From: Ettlia oleoabundans
Lineage: Eukaryota > Chlorophyta > Chlorophyceae > Chlamydomonadales
Direction of reading: 5' to 3'
Length of the DNA stretch: 10,908 nucleotides
Assembly (NCBI GenBank): GCA_019693395.1
Contig: JAAMXP010004576.1
Span: 1-10,908, forward strand
Positions 1-8,954 of this stretch are shown piece by piece; within the stretch, counting starts at the first letter, position 1, and each line of letters starts with the position of its first letter. The notes beneath the pieces were generated by a model. The model saw only the letters and a program-made list of their open reading frames with translations. It was not told the DNA's origin and ran no database searches. Position numbers and translations under genes: made by a program.

Positions 1-985
1 GCACAGCGAGGGTGGGGGTGGGGAAGAGATGTTGCAGGGTGTTGCGATGTAATCTGTTGTAGCAGACCGTCGATTTCAGTTCGGGGAAGGGCAGTTGTTG
101 TGCAAGTGGGGGTGGGGTGCGAGCCTGCCAGGTGGCAAGGAAGGTGGGTGGCGAACGGGTGCCAATCATAGGTGGCACAAAAATGTGAAGCAAGCACGCT
201 TGGCAAGGGCAGGCAGCCAATGCGGCGGCAGCACGTGGGAACAGGCAAACGGCTTTGCAGCCACCCGCCGTGCCGGACCAAGAGCCACCGCCGTTGACAT
301 GCACTGCATGGGAGCGAGCACAGAGGCGTTGCCTGGCAGGGCTGGGCAAGCGAAGCGCAGGAACCATTCGTGAAATTGAAAGAAAGGAAACGGGGGGCCG
401 GGGCAGGCGAGCGGCAAGCAAACCACGTCGGCAGCGGCAGCTGATTAAAACGCGCTGCACGCTGAACGAGGGCGACAAGCGCAGGCCAGGAACACTGGCA
501 AACACGATGAAATAAAAGCATGCGTCTTCCTTGAGATATGGGCTGCCGAATCAGTGGGAAGGGGAGAGGTTTAGGGGCGCCTGCCTAAGCAAACGGGCGG
601 CTGGCCAGCAAGGAGGCCGGCATGAAAGCAAGCCGTGTGATAGGTGAGAGCGGAGCTGCCTAAGTGGGTAGGTTCGGAGCGCAAGGAAAACGACAAAACT
701 GAGATGGGAAAGTATTTAGGATGGAAGAAAAGAAAGGGAAAGCGTGAATGGAGCTGAAGATGACAACGAGTCAGTTCTCGAGGCTTGCTTGGGCGCGGCA
801 GAGGCTGGGGGATGGGGCGCTGCCTAGGCATGGCAAACATCCCCCTGCCGGATTGAAGCTTGCGCGCAGCCACAGGGTGTCCAGCTCAGCCCAGCCCAGC
901 CTTTCACAGGGTCAGGCGGAATCGCAGGCTATCGGCAGCCTCCTGTATCATAGGGGTAAGATGGGGCAGGCAATGAGGAGGCATC
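1..985. other. Region with no supported gene (downstream of the PNRC-motif gene)
   Basis: Several short open frames occur on both strands. None shows a recognisable motif, a convincing splice pattern or a good start context. The right part should hold the 3' UTR of the minus-strand gene ending at 986, but I found no minus-strand TGTAA signal here. A plus-strand TGTAA lies at 48-52; it could end a plus-strand gene entering from the left, which cannot be tested in this window. The left end is G-rich, with the 12-base element gtgggggtgggg at 12-23 and again at 106-117. Confidence 0.5.
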
Positions 986-2282
986 TCAAGCATAGCCATT
1001 GTCAGTGCTTCCCGGATAAACCAGCGCACCCACCTGCAATCAGGTGTTAGACAAATGCGTTCCACACAATACTAGCAATCACACAAGAATGGCGAATGAA
1101 CGGTACAAAACTTGATGCACATCACCACATCAAGTGCACCGCCCCAAACCGAGGATTGAGTGCACACCTGCAGGAGGAGGCTGGAGGTCGGGATGGGCAG
1201 GCTGTCTGGAGTGGGGCTGTTGGTGAAGGCGGGGCCCGCAAATTTGGAAGGCACAGCCGGCTGCACCTTGGCGCCCTTGCCTGGGGTGCGCAGCGAAGAG
1301 GCTGCGGCAGCTGAGGCCGCAGCCAGCTGGCGCATGTCGAGCGAACCGTGCTCCGGGCGATTGCGTGGGGGTGACTGGCGCTGGCTGCTGCCACTGGGTG
1401 CGGAAGGGGCTTGCACCACGCGGGCGGCAGCGGCTTCACGCTGATGCTTCTTGCTGGCAATGGGGCGCGGCTTGCGGGCTGAAGTGGCTTCATAGTCAGT
1501 GGGTGAGCTGGCAACAGAGGCGGAAGCGGCCGAGCCCTTGCTGCCGCTTGATGCGGCAGAGGCGGCCTGCTTGTAGCCGCGGCGCTGGTGCTTGGCCTGC
1601 ACCACCTCGGCCTCTTTCTTTGGCGGGCTGCCTGACAGGTGGGTGCTTGAGCGATCGTGCGCGTGGCGCTTCAGGCCGTGGTGCGGTGGCACTACCACCG
1701 GCTTGCTGGTGGCCGTCGGCATGGCACGGCGGCCAGGCTGCAGGGCCTGGCATACGGTGGCGGAAGCGTCCGAGGACTCGAAGAAAGGTACCAGAGGACG
1801 CTCCTGCACCGGTTAAGGGTGGAGCAGGGAGAAAACAAGGGATGGTGGTGAGCTTCTGGCCGACGACGGCTGCACAAGGCACCCCGGGCCGGAGTGGGGG
1901 AACGACACTTAGAGCAACGGCGCCCTGTGCTCACTGCTGGCGCGCCCACACATCTCCCTAGACTGGTGAGTGGCGGTCCGAGGGGGGCGAAGCTGCTCTA
2001 GGCAGCGAGGGACTCGAAGCTACCTTGAGCGACTCGACCGGGACTTCCTTGCGCTGCGAGGCGGCGATGAGCTTGTCCAAAAGGTGGTCCTGGTCGCCCT
2101 TGAAGCTGTGCACCTGCGAGACGGACACGGCAGGGGCGTTTCAGCTCGCTCGCCCCGAGCCCGCGCTCCTGCGAAACAACCCTGCTCTCTGGGTCCCTCT
2201 CCGCCCCCGGCCGCGACACCCCACAGCCTCTTGCCTGCATACGGTCTTGGTAAACGGGCCGGAGAACGAGGGCGGCGGCCAT
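986..2282 (-). CDS. PNRC/EDC1-type proline-rich motif protein, four exons, 273 aa
   Basis: Exons (minus strand): 2282-2235, 2113-2024, 1803-1168, 1033-986. All three junctions are phase 0. The start ATG is followed by GCC GCC GCC, typical of algal genes. The N-terminal 60 residues are partly helical (DQDHLLDKLIAASQRKEVP). Residues about 60-230 are low-complexity Ser/Ala/Lys-rich and probably disordered. Near the C-terminus (about 234-251) lies FAGPAFTNSPTPDSLPIP, which resembles the short proline-rich motif shared by animal PNRC proteins, yeast Edc1/Edc2 and related plant proteins. In those families the motif binds DCP1 and promotes mRNA decapping; PNRC2 also links to nonsense-mediated decay. 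That role is inferred here. Intron 1 uses a GC donor. The last exon (15 codons, acceptor attgcag) is less certain: without that splice the frame stays open to 1072 but ends in non-protein-like sequence. Confidence 0.68.
2114..2234 (-). other. Probable GC-AG intron (intron 1 of the PNRC-motif gene)
   Basis: The donor reads CAG|GCAAGA and the acceptor ccgtctcgcag|GTG. The splice joins residue 16 (Gln, ATG CAG) to VHSFKGDQD in phase 0. No GT donor near the exon end gives a phase that fits the next exon. If the intron is retained, translation continues in another frame to a stop at 1998, giving an unrelated short tail. GC donors are a known minor class, and AG|GCAAG is their usual consensus. Confidence 0.55.
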
Positions 2283-2594
2283 TCTGGTACGTGGGACGCG
2301 CGGGGGATGAGGACGACAGAACAACGTCCGACCGCGATGCCGAGGCTTTGAGTAGTAAACAATAGCGTGGGAGAGAGCGGGACAGCGGTTATTGGCGCGA
2401 CTTCGCGCTTGGAAGGCAGGAGTGCAAGATAGGGGCGCACGGCAGGGTATTACTCGTCGACGGGAGGCCAAGAGGCCATAGGATGCAAAAATGAACGGAT
2501 ACAGCAACCACCACTGCACTGCTGGGTCATAAGGGGTCTGCCAGTAGGCGCCAGGGTCCAGCTCCGTCCCGCGGCAGCATGGGTTTGCTGGGTG

Positions 2595-2744
2595 TCAGAA
2601 GTGCAGAGTGGGCGGGGTCGTGTTGCCGCACACCATTAGCTGAAACCCCACCGAGCAGTTTGGCCCCTTCCGCAGCCGCTGCCCGACGATCTCGACCTTG
2701 GGGAACCCTAGCTTCAAAGGCGTGGCCCGCATGCTTGTCGGCAT
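2595..2744 (-). other. Unassigned open frame between genes, possible 5' exon or upstream ORF
   Basis: This is a 49-codon ATG-to-stop frame with mostly G/C third positions, beginning MPTSMRATPLKLGFPKVEIV. It lies between the putative poly(A) signal of the NIPA gene (about 2947) and the start of the PNRC-motif gene (2282). It has no recognised family. It could be an upstream ORF or an alternative 5' exon of the downstream gene, since an acceptor-like site (cacgtaccag) sits directly before that gene's ATG. It could equally be chance in GC-rich DNA. The rest of 2283-3233 holds the 5' region of one gene and the 3' UTR of the other, with nothing else seen. Confidence 0.2.
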
Positions 2745-2946
2745 CCCCACTGCCTTCTGTTTTATTTCGCGGTGGTGCAAGGCGTAGGCGAGCGGCGACG
2801 GCCGAAGAGCGGCGGCCACCAGGCCGCAAGCCGGCGGCGCCTGGCCGGGCCCCGGGTGCGCTACTGGCTAAATACCGGTCTTCTTCACCGTAGATTTATG
2901 ACATTTTTTTGTCCTGGCAGAGGCCGGGGAGTTGAAAAATAGCAGG

Positions 2947-2951
2947 TTACA
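2947..2951 (-). terminator. TGTAA poly(A) signal for the NIPA-like gene
   Basis: TGTAA on the minus strand, 283 bases after the predicted stop at 3234. TGTAA is the established poly(A) signal of volvocalean and related green algae. It is the first such pentamer downstream of the stop. Confidence 0.5.
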
Positions 2952-3233
2952 GGGCAGCGTGGGCTTGCCGCTTGCCCATTGCGGTGTTCCGCCAGTGTGC
3001 TGTCTGCAACGAGGCGCTGGCGTGAACCGGTTGCTGGCAGCACCCACTGGCAGGATGAGGCCCTTTGAAGTATGGTATAGTCTATCACTTCATCAACACG
3101 TCTGGAGAGTTTTGAGTCATTGCAGATATCAACAAACATTGTGAACAAATAAAAGGCTGCTCAGAAGCGGGGTGACAAGAGTGCAACAATCGCAAAGGGC
3201 AGCATGTTGGTGACCACGAGGCTGAGCTGCCGC

Positions 3234-5906
3234 TCAAACCTTGGTGTGAGTGGGCATTGCGCCTTGGCGCTGCGAGGCTAAATCCGGCACAGCCAGCACT
3301 GGCAGCTCTACACGCTGGGTGGCCCAGCTCTTGAGCCTCACCGCCACACTGCAAGCAGGTGGGCAGAGGGCAGCTGAGGAGGCACGCACAGGTAGGTAGG
3401 TGCATAGTCGGGCGAGCAGGCAGGCAGGCAAGCAGGCAGGAATGGCCGCAGTCGACTGGTATGACCGCTAGGGGTTCATGTGGCAGGAGGTCCAAGCACA
3501 ACCCCCAGCTCTGTTCAGAGGGTGCACAACTGCTGGCTGCCTTAGCGCTCCTGCTAGGTGTGTTTGCGAGCACTCTGGACTGTGAAAGTCGAGGGGTGGG
3601 AAACTACCTCCCCACCTGACTGGTAGGACCTTCCACAGAGTCGCCGGCATCTTGGCGAGCAGCACAGCAGCCAGCTCACGGGCACCGCCCGCGCCATTGG
3701 CCAGCACTGCGGAGTGCATGGCGGGGCCGTGGTCGGGGGACAGCCGGGACGCGCTATGTGCGGGGTGTTGACCATGCAAATCTGTGCACAGTCTAGCCTT
3801 TAACCTTGGCTGCCGGGCATACAATAGCGCAACCCAACTGCCCCGAGACAGATAAGCAGCAGCGCATGACTGTGCTCCCTGTGCCATCCGTAACACAAAA
3901 CAGCCGGCCACCCACCTGTCACGCCCAGCAGCACGCAGGTCCAGCTGAACACTCGAGTGACAGCAGCCGCCCTTGTTTGGGGCAGCGCTTCTGCCAGTCC
4001 CAGCACGCCCACGGCCACGCCTGTCACCATGCTGCTTACCGCCGCCAGCGTGCACACGATCACTGCAAACCAAATAGCGGCGCAGCAGCTTGAGGCTGAG
4101 GGAGCGCTGATCGTCAGTGCATGGCGTGAACCGCATGATGCGAGGAAGTACCGCAGCACAGTGCCTGTGCAAGCCTCAAGGCATGCGGTGGACAGCAGTG
4201 CCAAGGAGTTTGGGGGCCTTTCGACATTCAACCATGGTACCAGGTCTCAAACACAAGCAGGCAGGGCTGGCCTGCATGTTGCCACATTAGCAGCTGTCGA
4301 CAGCTCGGCTTCTGTGGGTAGGCTGGCCGGCGCTGCGTACCAGCACTCCATTGGCTCGGCAGGCAGCCAGTCCCCCAAAAGAAGCATAAGCAGCAAGCAA
4401 ACAAGCAGCAGCCAACCCTGTGGCCACTGACTCCCCATAAACAGCAGCAATGGTCAACAAATGGCAGGCTCAGTATGGCAAAGAAGAAGCGCACCACAGA
4501 CCTGCACTGCCTTCTTTGAAGCCGCACGTCTGCAGAACAAAGCCGCTGCTGCTGAGGGTCACGCTGCCGGCCAGCCCCACAACCACCCACAGTTGCCCGA
4601 GGCGTTGTGCCAGCAGGAAGCCTGCAGGACCACAGGGAACACAGGCAGGCAAGCAGGCAGCCAGGTAGATAGACAGGCAGGCAGGCAAAGAAGATAGGCT
4701 GCATGAGCCCGATGGGACCCCTTAGGCTTCGCAACTTTATTTTGCATACCCACTCAGTGTAGATTACTGGAGAAGACTAGTCTAACAAACGCTGCACACA
4801 ATGCACGCCAAGCCCCGTGAAGCGGGGTGCCGCTGGCACCGTAACATTGCGCCAATAAGCCAGATGCCAGGCTTCGACATGCTGTAGGACATGTCCAACT
4901 GCCCACAAGCTTACCTATACGGCAGGATGCCGCAGAGAGGCCAAAGCAGGCGCCTGCTTGCAGGCCGTAGGCGGCTGCCGCGGGCCTGTCAGCGGGGCGG
5001 CGCTGCCTGTGGTGATGGCGCTGCCGAAGCAACGACACCAGCAGCACCCCCGCAGACAGCAGCAGCAACACGCCTAGCATGCGCATCGCGCCCGGTTGCA
5101 CAGCCTGCCGGGCAACCCCAGCCGTCCGGGCGGCAGCGTCCGCGACAGCAGCAGCAGCCGCATCGTCACCCTGGCGGACACCCTTTGCTGCCACTCCTAC
5201 CGCTGCTGCGCCTGCTGCGGCGGTGGTTTCTGCATGTGTGCCCTCGGCGCCGCCAGCGGCACCACTGCCATTCGCACTGTCGCCAGGGCTGCCATCAGAG
5301 CTGGTGGCCCCTAGTCCCACTGTGCCCGCAAGCGCCAGCGCCACCGCCGCCCACTCCGGTGCATGCAGCTTCTCCTTGAGAAACAGGTGGCTATACACGG
5401 CTAGTCCGACCAGGCCCACACCGCTCACCGGCTGCACAATAGACACCTGAAGTGGGGACCAGCAAGCAACCAAGCAGGCAGGGGGCCAGGAGGGCGTCAG
5501 CAGCTGAGCAAGGCAATGCTGTTCTGTTTGATTTGCAAGGCAGGGTTGTGGACGAATGGCGCAGGCATAACACTGCAATAGGCTCCTGTATACAAACAGG
5601 CAGTTGACACATCTCCATGATGCTTTTAAATAGAAGTTGTGGTATCTGCGCATAGTAACTTGCGTCAATGCCGCAGCTGCCGATGCTCACCGGAGCCAGA
5701 GCGAATGCGGCGATCTGCAGCACTGCACCGCCTACATCGGCGCCCAGCCCTGCCAGCCACAGCCTACTGTGCAGGTATTGCATGAGGATCTTGCGGTCCG
5801 AAGCGGAGAAGCGCGGTAGCTGACGGGTAGCCTCCTTTTGCAGCGCTTTACCCACAGAGCAGCTGGTGGACGAAACCACAGTGATAAGCAGCGCCAGCCA
5901 GACCAT
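3234..5906 (-). CDS. NIPA: NIPA-family (DUF803) magnesium transporter-like protein, six exons, about 431 aa
   Basis: Exons: 5906-5691, 5446-4915, 4621-4502, 4062-3916, 3781-3616, 3348-3234; phases agree at every junction. NIPA proteins are multi-pass membrane proteins of the drug/metabolite transporter fold, implicated in Mg2+ transport. Family hallmarks in order: a start MVWLALL followed by [10 protein letters not shown] (20-26), [17 protein letters not shown] (56-72), [20 protein letters not shown] (73-92), FLKEKL, EW and GTVGLGAT (113-120), [15 protein letters not shown] (232-246), [13 protein letters not shown], and [20 protein letters not shown]. The order matches plant NIPA9-type members. 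Residues about 121-191 are an Ala/Gly-rich insert before the next membrane segment. Family resemblance ends near residue 338. Exons 5 and 6 (339-431) are lineage-specific and less certain; a competing 3' splice is described in the findings. The acceptors of introns 1, 2 and 5 lie beside CAGG-type repeats. Confidence 0.85.
3415..3440. repeat. (CAGG)n tetranucleotide tract in NIPA intron 5
   Basis: A short imperfect CAGG/CAAG tetranucleotide array. On the coding (minus) strand it reads as CCTG/CTTG repeats, about 65-90 bases upstream of the exon 6 acceptor at 3349. Confidence 0.7.
4641..4688. repeat. (CAGG)n tetranucleotide tract in NIPA intron 2
   Basis: Imperfect CAGG/CAAG/TAGA units. On the coding strand this gives a CCTG-rich, pyrimidine-rich stretch 20-65 bases before the exon 3 acceptor (4622), where the polypyrimidine tract and branch point should lie. 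Confidence 0.75.
5461..5482. repeat. Short CAAG/CAGG repeat in NIPA intron 1
   Basis: A third, shorter copy of the same tetranucleotide type, 14-35 bases upstream of the exon 2 acceptor at 5447. Confidence 0.55.
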
Positions 5907-5940
5907 GGCGACGGGAGGATTTACAGCTCCTGAGTCGCGG

Positions 5941-5950
5941 TATTATATGT
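5941..5950 (-). promoter_or_regulatory. TATA-like element upstream of the NIPA-like gene
   Basis: The minus strand reads acatataata, the most AT-rich spot in the 5907-6628 interval, 35-44 bases before the predicted ATG. It could be a TATA box with a very short 5' UTR. The spacing is tight, so this is tentative. The rest of the interval holds the 3' UTR of the upstream gene and no other supported feature. Confidence 0.25.
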
Positions 5951-6407
5951 AATATGGGTGATGGCACCAGCTCCTCACAGGTCACGAAGAGAAGACCGGT
6001 GGGTGGTTGGCGTGCTGGTGGAAGGTGCCCTGCAAGCGATGCAAGGCGGCACCAAGCCACAACCAGCTGTTGTGCTGCCCTGCACGGGCGGGCAAGCCGG
6101 GCTCGGTCGCCGCCAGTCCACAACGGTCTGTCAGCCAGGTTGGCAGTTCTTGTGTCCGCTACAGGTAGCGGCAACCGGAACCTGCCTCCCTGAATGACTT
6201 AACGTCTAGCACTGACCAATGGATAAATTAGGTGCATAAGGCATGGAAGGGCCGCAAGGGGTGCTGCGGGAAGAACTGAGGCTCCTGTACTGCCCGACGT
6301 ACAGGGCCATTTGCTGCTTCCACCTGCCTGTCTCGCAGCCAACAAACTGAGCGGTTCAGCTTTCAGTTTATGCACACCCTGGTGTGCACACCCGGTAATC
6401 AACATGT

Positions 6408-6412
6408 TTACA
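6408..6412 (-). terminator. TGTAA poly(A) signal for the gene ending at 6629
   Basis: TGTAA on the minus strand, 217 bases after the predicted stop codon at 6629. The distance is typical of a green algal 3' UTR, and the signal supports ending this gene at exon 5. A second TGTAA (5925-5921) lies only 15 bases before the NIPA ATG and is a less likely choice. Confidence 0.5.
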
Positions 6413-6628
6413 AGACTCAGTTGACGTATGGCAGCTATCCATTTTGAAAGGGGCGATGTGAATGCCAGGCAGCTCCCGTGCGCCACTCTCTTCAGCCCCG
6501 CCCACCGGCTGACCCGGTGCTGGCTGGCTGCCCAGCTGTAGCAGAGTTGCGCACTGCAACAGCAAGCCGCTCATTGCTTGATCCATGCCTGTCAGTTGAT
6601 AGGGGCATGCGTCTCAGCCCGGGAATGA

Positions 6629-8580
6629 TCAGATAAGGCCCGGCCACACCAGGCACATCTCCGACCAGGGCAACCACTTCATGGGTGCTGTCAGCAGCAT
6701 AGCCAGAAATACAGGCGAGCGCCACCAGTCGTCCCACACCACCCACGCGTAGTACAGCGGCAGTGCCACGGCCGCCAGGAAGCTGACAGGCATGAACGCC
6801 TCGTACACCAGGGTGACCGCAAAGTCTGAAAGGGGGCCAGCATGGGTGGTGGGCAGAGTGGGTAGGTGCCAAAAAGCCCGCAGGCATGTGCAGGCGGCGA
6901 CTACAACCTGGTAAGTGGTGATGGGTGCATTCAGAGGTGGATGGGCTGGTGGAGCAGCGGACTTTATGACTGTGGATGAGGAGTGCATAAAGAGCCGGAT
7001 GTCAGCAGTGAAATGCAGCAGGTGGGAGTGGGAAAACTGTACTGTGCCGTGCAAGCTCAGCTGGTCTAACTGAGGCCGGCAATTGAAACAGTGCATGCAT
7101 GCAACTTAGCAAACCGCAACCAATGACAACAAGAGAAGCAGGTTTGAACCGATGCGAACCCAGCCCAGCGCAGCGGCATGGTGCCAGCAGCGAGCGGCAG
7201 CTGACTCACATGCCAGGAAGGGTGGCACTTGGCTCCACCAATCCAGCTCTTTTGCATACACCTTGCTCCACCGCCACTGCCGCTTCGTCTCATCCACCAA
7301 AAAGTTGTTGTACCTGCAGGTCCGCCAAATCAACAAGCAAGACAGCAAGCAGCTGAAGTAGCGGATTGGGGGTGTAACATTGCGGTGAAGCCCAGAATGG
7401 CGCCAAAACGTGCGCGTGCAGGCTGGCCAGCGACTGCATCAGCTGATCCATGTAGCAGGGTCTTGAGCTGGCGGCCAGGCACTGCTCTGAAGGAGGAGTC
7501 CGCGGGCACGCTGCGCCCCCGTCCCATATTCATATCCATATGCAGAATTGAGGAGTTGCAGCTGTGCATTTCGATCAGGTGGGGGTAACAGCAGGACCAA
7601 CGTCCTTGCCGGCAGACCGGCAAGAAAGCAAGTAGCAGCGGCGGCTCACTCTGACAACAACTCGTTCCACTTGCGCTGCACCTGCTGCCAGACGCGATAC
7701 AGAGGTTGTAGACGAGCTTTGACTGCTGCAAGCGCCTGCAGCAGCACTACCACCGCCGACGTTTCGCTGCAGAGCAGGGCAGCAAAGCAGGTGGGGCGGG
7801 AAAAGATGCACAGGCTCAGCTTGCGACAAGGAACACAGCTGCTGACCAAAAGCAGCACGTTCGGGCTGCTTACCTGCAGCGTAGTGCACAAAGCACATCC
7901 AAAGGCTGCTTCACATGAGCGTAATGCAGCAAAGAGTATCAAACAGCCGCATGCATGCTGTTTGGCAGTGAGTTGCCCTTCACCCCCAACACTACTGGCC
8001 CTCACCTTAGCTGCTGCACTGCCTCCAACATTTTAAACTTCGCTGCACGCCATCGCTGCTGCAAGCTCAGCTCCCGCCGCGGCTTGGGCTTGGGTGGCTG
8101 TACGGGCGCTGGCGGGACAGGTGGTACAGGTGCTCCCCCCATGCCGCCCACTCCTGCCGCTGAATCTAATCCTGCCCGCGGCCGTACAACATTCCGCCGC
8201 AGACGAGTGCTAGGTCTTGGAGGAAGTTGCAGGGAGTCGAACGTGCTATGCTGCATCCTTAGGCTTCCTGCAAAGCATAAAATCATACAGTGCAGGCAGC
8301 ATTGAATGCACAACCACCACGCAACTATGAGCCTTGCTTTGAGCAGCACCAACAAGATGCAGAAGGTGCCCTAGCACAGCTCATGCTCCCTCACATATCC
8401 AGATACACAAAAAGATATGACACCTGCATAGTGGTGCTTGATTGGCTGCTGCTGCCGCTGACGCAGATGTGTGGGGCGCCCTGGGCCTGACCGCACTGCC
8501 GCTGCCGCCATGGGCGGTGCTCTCCTGCTGCTAGCACTGGCGTGCGGTTGGCAGCGTCCACCAGCTCCTACCGCCTGCAT
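6629..8580 (-). CDS. Unrecognised, probably plastid-targeted membrane protein, five exons, 278 aa
   Basis: Exons: 8580-8424, 8267-8006, 7766-7650, 7313-7210, 6825-6629; phases 1, 2, 2, 1 match at all four junctions. I do not recognise the family. Residues 1-85 are Arg/Ser/Ala/Gln-rich and nearly free of acidic residues, like a plastid transit peptide. Residues 94-116 are Pro-rich (PVPPVPPAPVQPPKPKPR). Residues 117-178 look helical and amphipathic (LQQRWRAAKFKMLEAVQQL, then VKARLQPLYRVWQQVQRKW). Residues 180-213 are polar with many Trp (DETKRQWRWSKVYAKELDWW). Residues 214-267 are hydrophobic with one or two membrane segments broken by WDDWWR and ending KWLPW. It is divergent from ALB3. An internal ATG at 8256 is a weaker start; the upstream exon gives a better targeting peptide and a phase-matched splice (CAG|GTGTCA to tttgcag|GA). 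A plastid-envelope or thylakoid location is inference. Confidence 0.66.
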
Positions 8581-8954
8581 ACGATCCTTTGATTCGAACT
8601 AGGATAAAACCACGCCCTGGAGCTCCGCTGTAGGGCTGGCAAAAGCTGGCCAGTGATGAACAGTGCTGCAGGGTGTCAGAGAGCTGCTGTCAGTGCTCGG
8701 CTACTGCAATGTGCTACATGCATGCGCAGCAACCGCGAAAACAGGCACTGTAGAGCGCGCCTTGCTCGTGGAAAGCGCAGGAAATTGTGGATCATGGGGT
8801 TCGTGGTACGGCGTCCTTTTCGTTCTTTGCTGTTGTGGCATCGCTTCTTGGGTGTCTGCGAGTGGCTGGACCGGCCGACACCCCGCTCTCAACGCAGCAC
8901 CAGCTCAAGTGTCATTGCCGTGCGGTCCACGGCGTCTGCCCGCCTCCAGTAAAC
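8581..8954. promoter_or_regulatory. Divergent intergenic region between the unknown gene and ALB3
   Basis: 374 bp separate the two predicted start codons, which point away from each other. Both 5' UTRs and both promoters, or one bidirectional promoter, must lie here unless there are further non-coding 5' exons. I see no clear TATA box for ALB3. A weak AT-rich element (ggataaaac, 8602-8610) lies close to the start of the minus-strand gene. Open frames across this stretch on the plus strand appear to be chance. Confidence 0.5.

Noticed and set aside
3800..3915. Read-through of NIPA exon 4 into intron 4, encoding a hydrophobic tail ([11 protein letters not shown])
   Set aside because: The donor ACAG|GTGGGT is good and the next exon at 3781 joins in phase with GC-rich codon use. 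The read-through has irregular composition and ends soon after. It remains possible as a retained-intron isoform.
5954..6197. Plus-strand open frames of about 79 codons between the NIPA-like gene and the unknown gene
   Set aside because: Two different plus frames and a minus frame are open over the same DNA, as expected by chance at this GC content. No motif, splice site or poly(A) signal supports a gene.
6492..6600. Possible extra terminal exon of the same gene, from an acceptor near 6594
   Set aside because: It would need a weak donor (GAT|GTGCCT) and an intron of about 55 bases, and the reading is low-complexity. A plain stop at 6629 with TGTAA 217 bases later is simpler.
7314..7486. A 57-codon open frame inside intron 3 of the unknown plastid-type gene, bounded by cctccttcag and CAG|GTACAA, reading CYMDQLMQSLASLHAHVLAP in part
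   Set aside because: Its required phase does not match the preceding exon (phase 2), and joining it would lead to a stop at 7330. The same DNA supplies the pyrimidine-rich tract for the acceptor at 7314, which joins exons 3 and 4 in perfect phase. At most it could be a poison exon.
8584..8612. tRNA-like T-loop sequence (gttcgaatc on the minus strand) upstream of the unknown gene
   Set aside because: The flanking bases do not form a T stem, and no anticodon or acceptor stem can be drawn around it.
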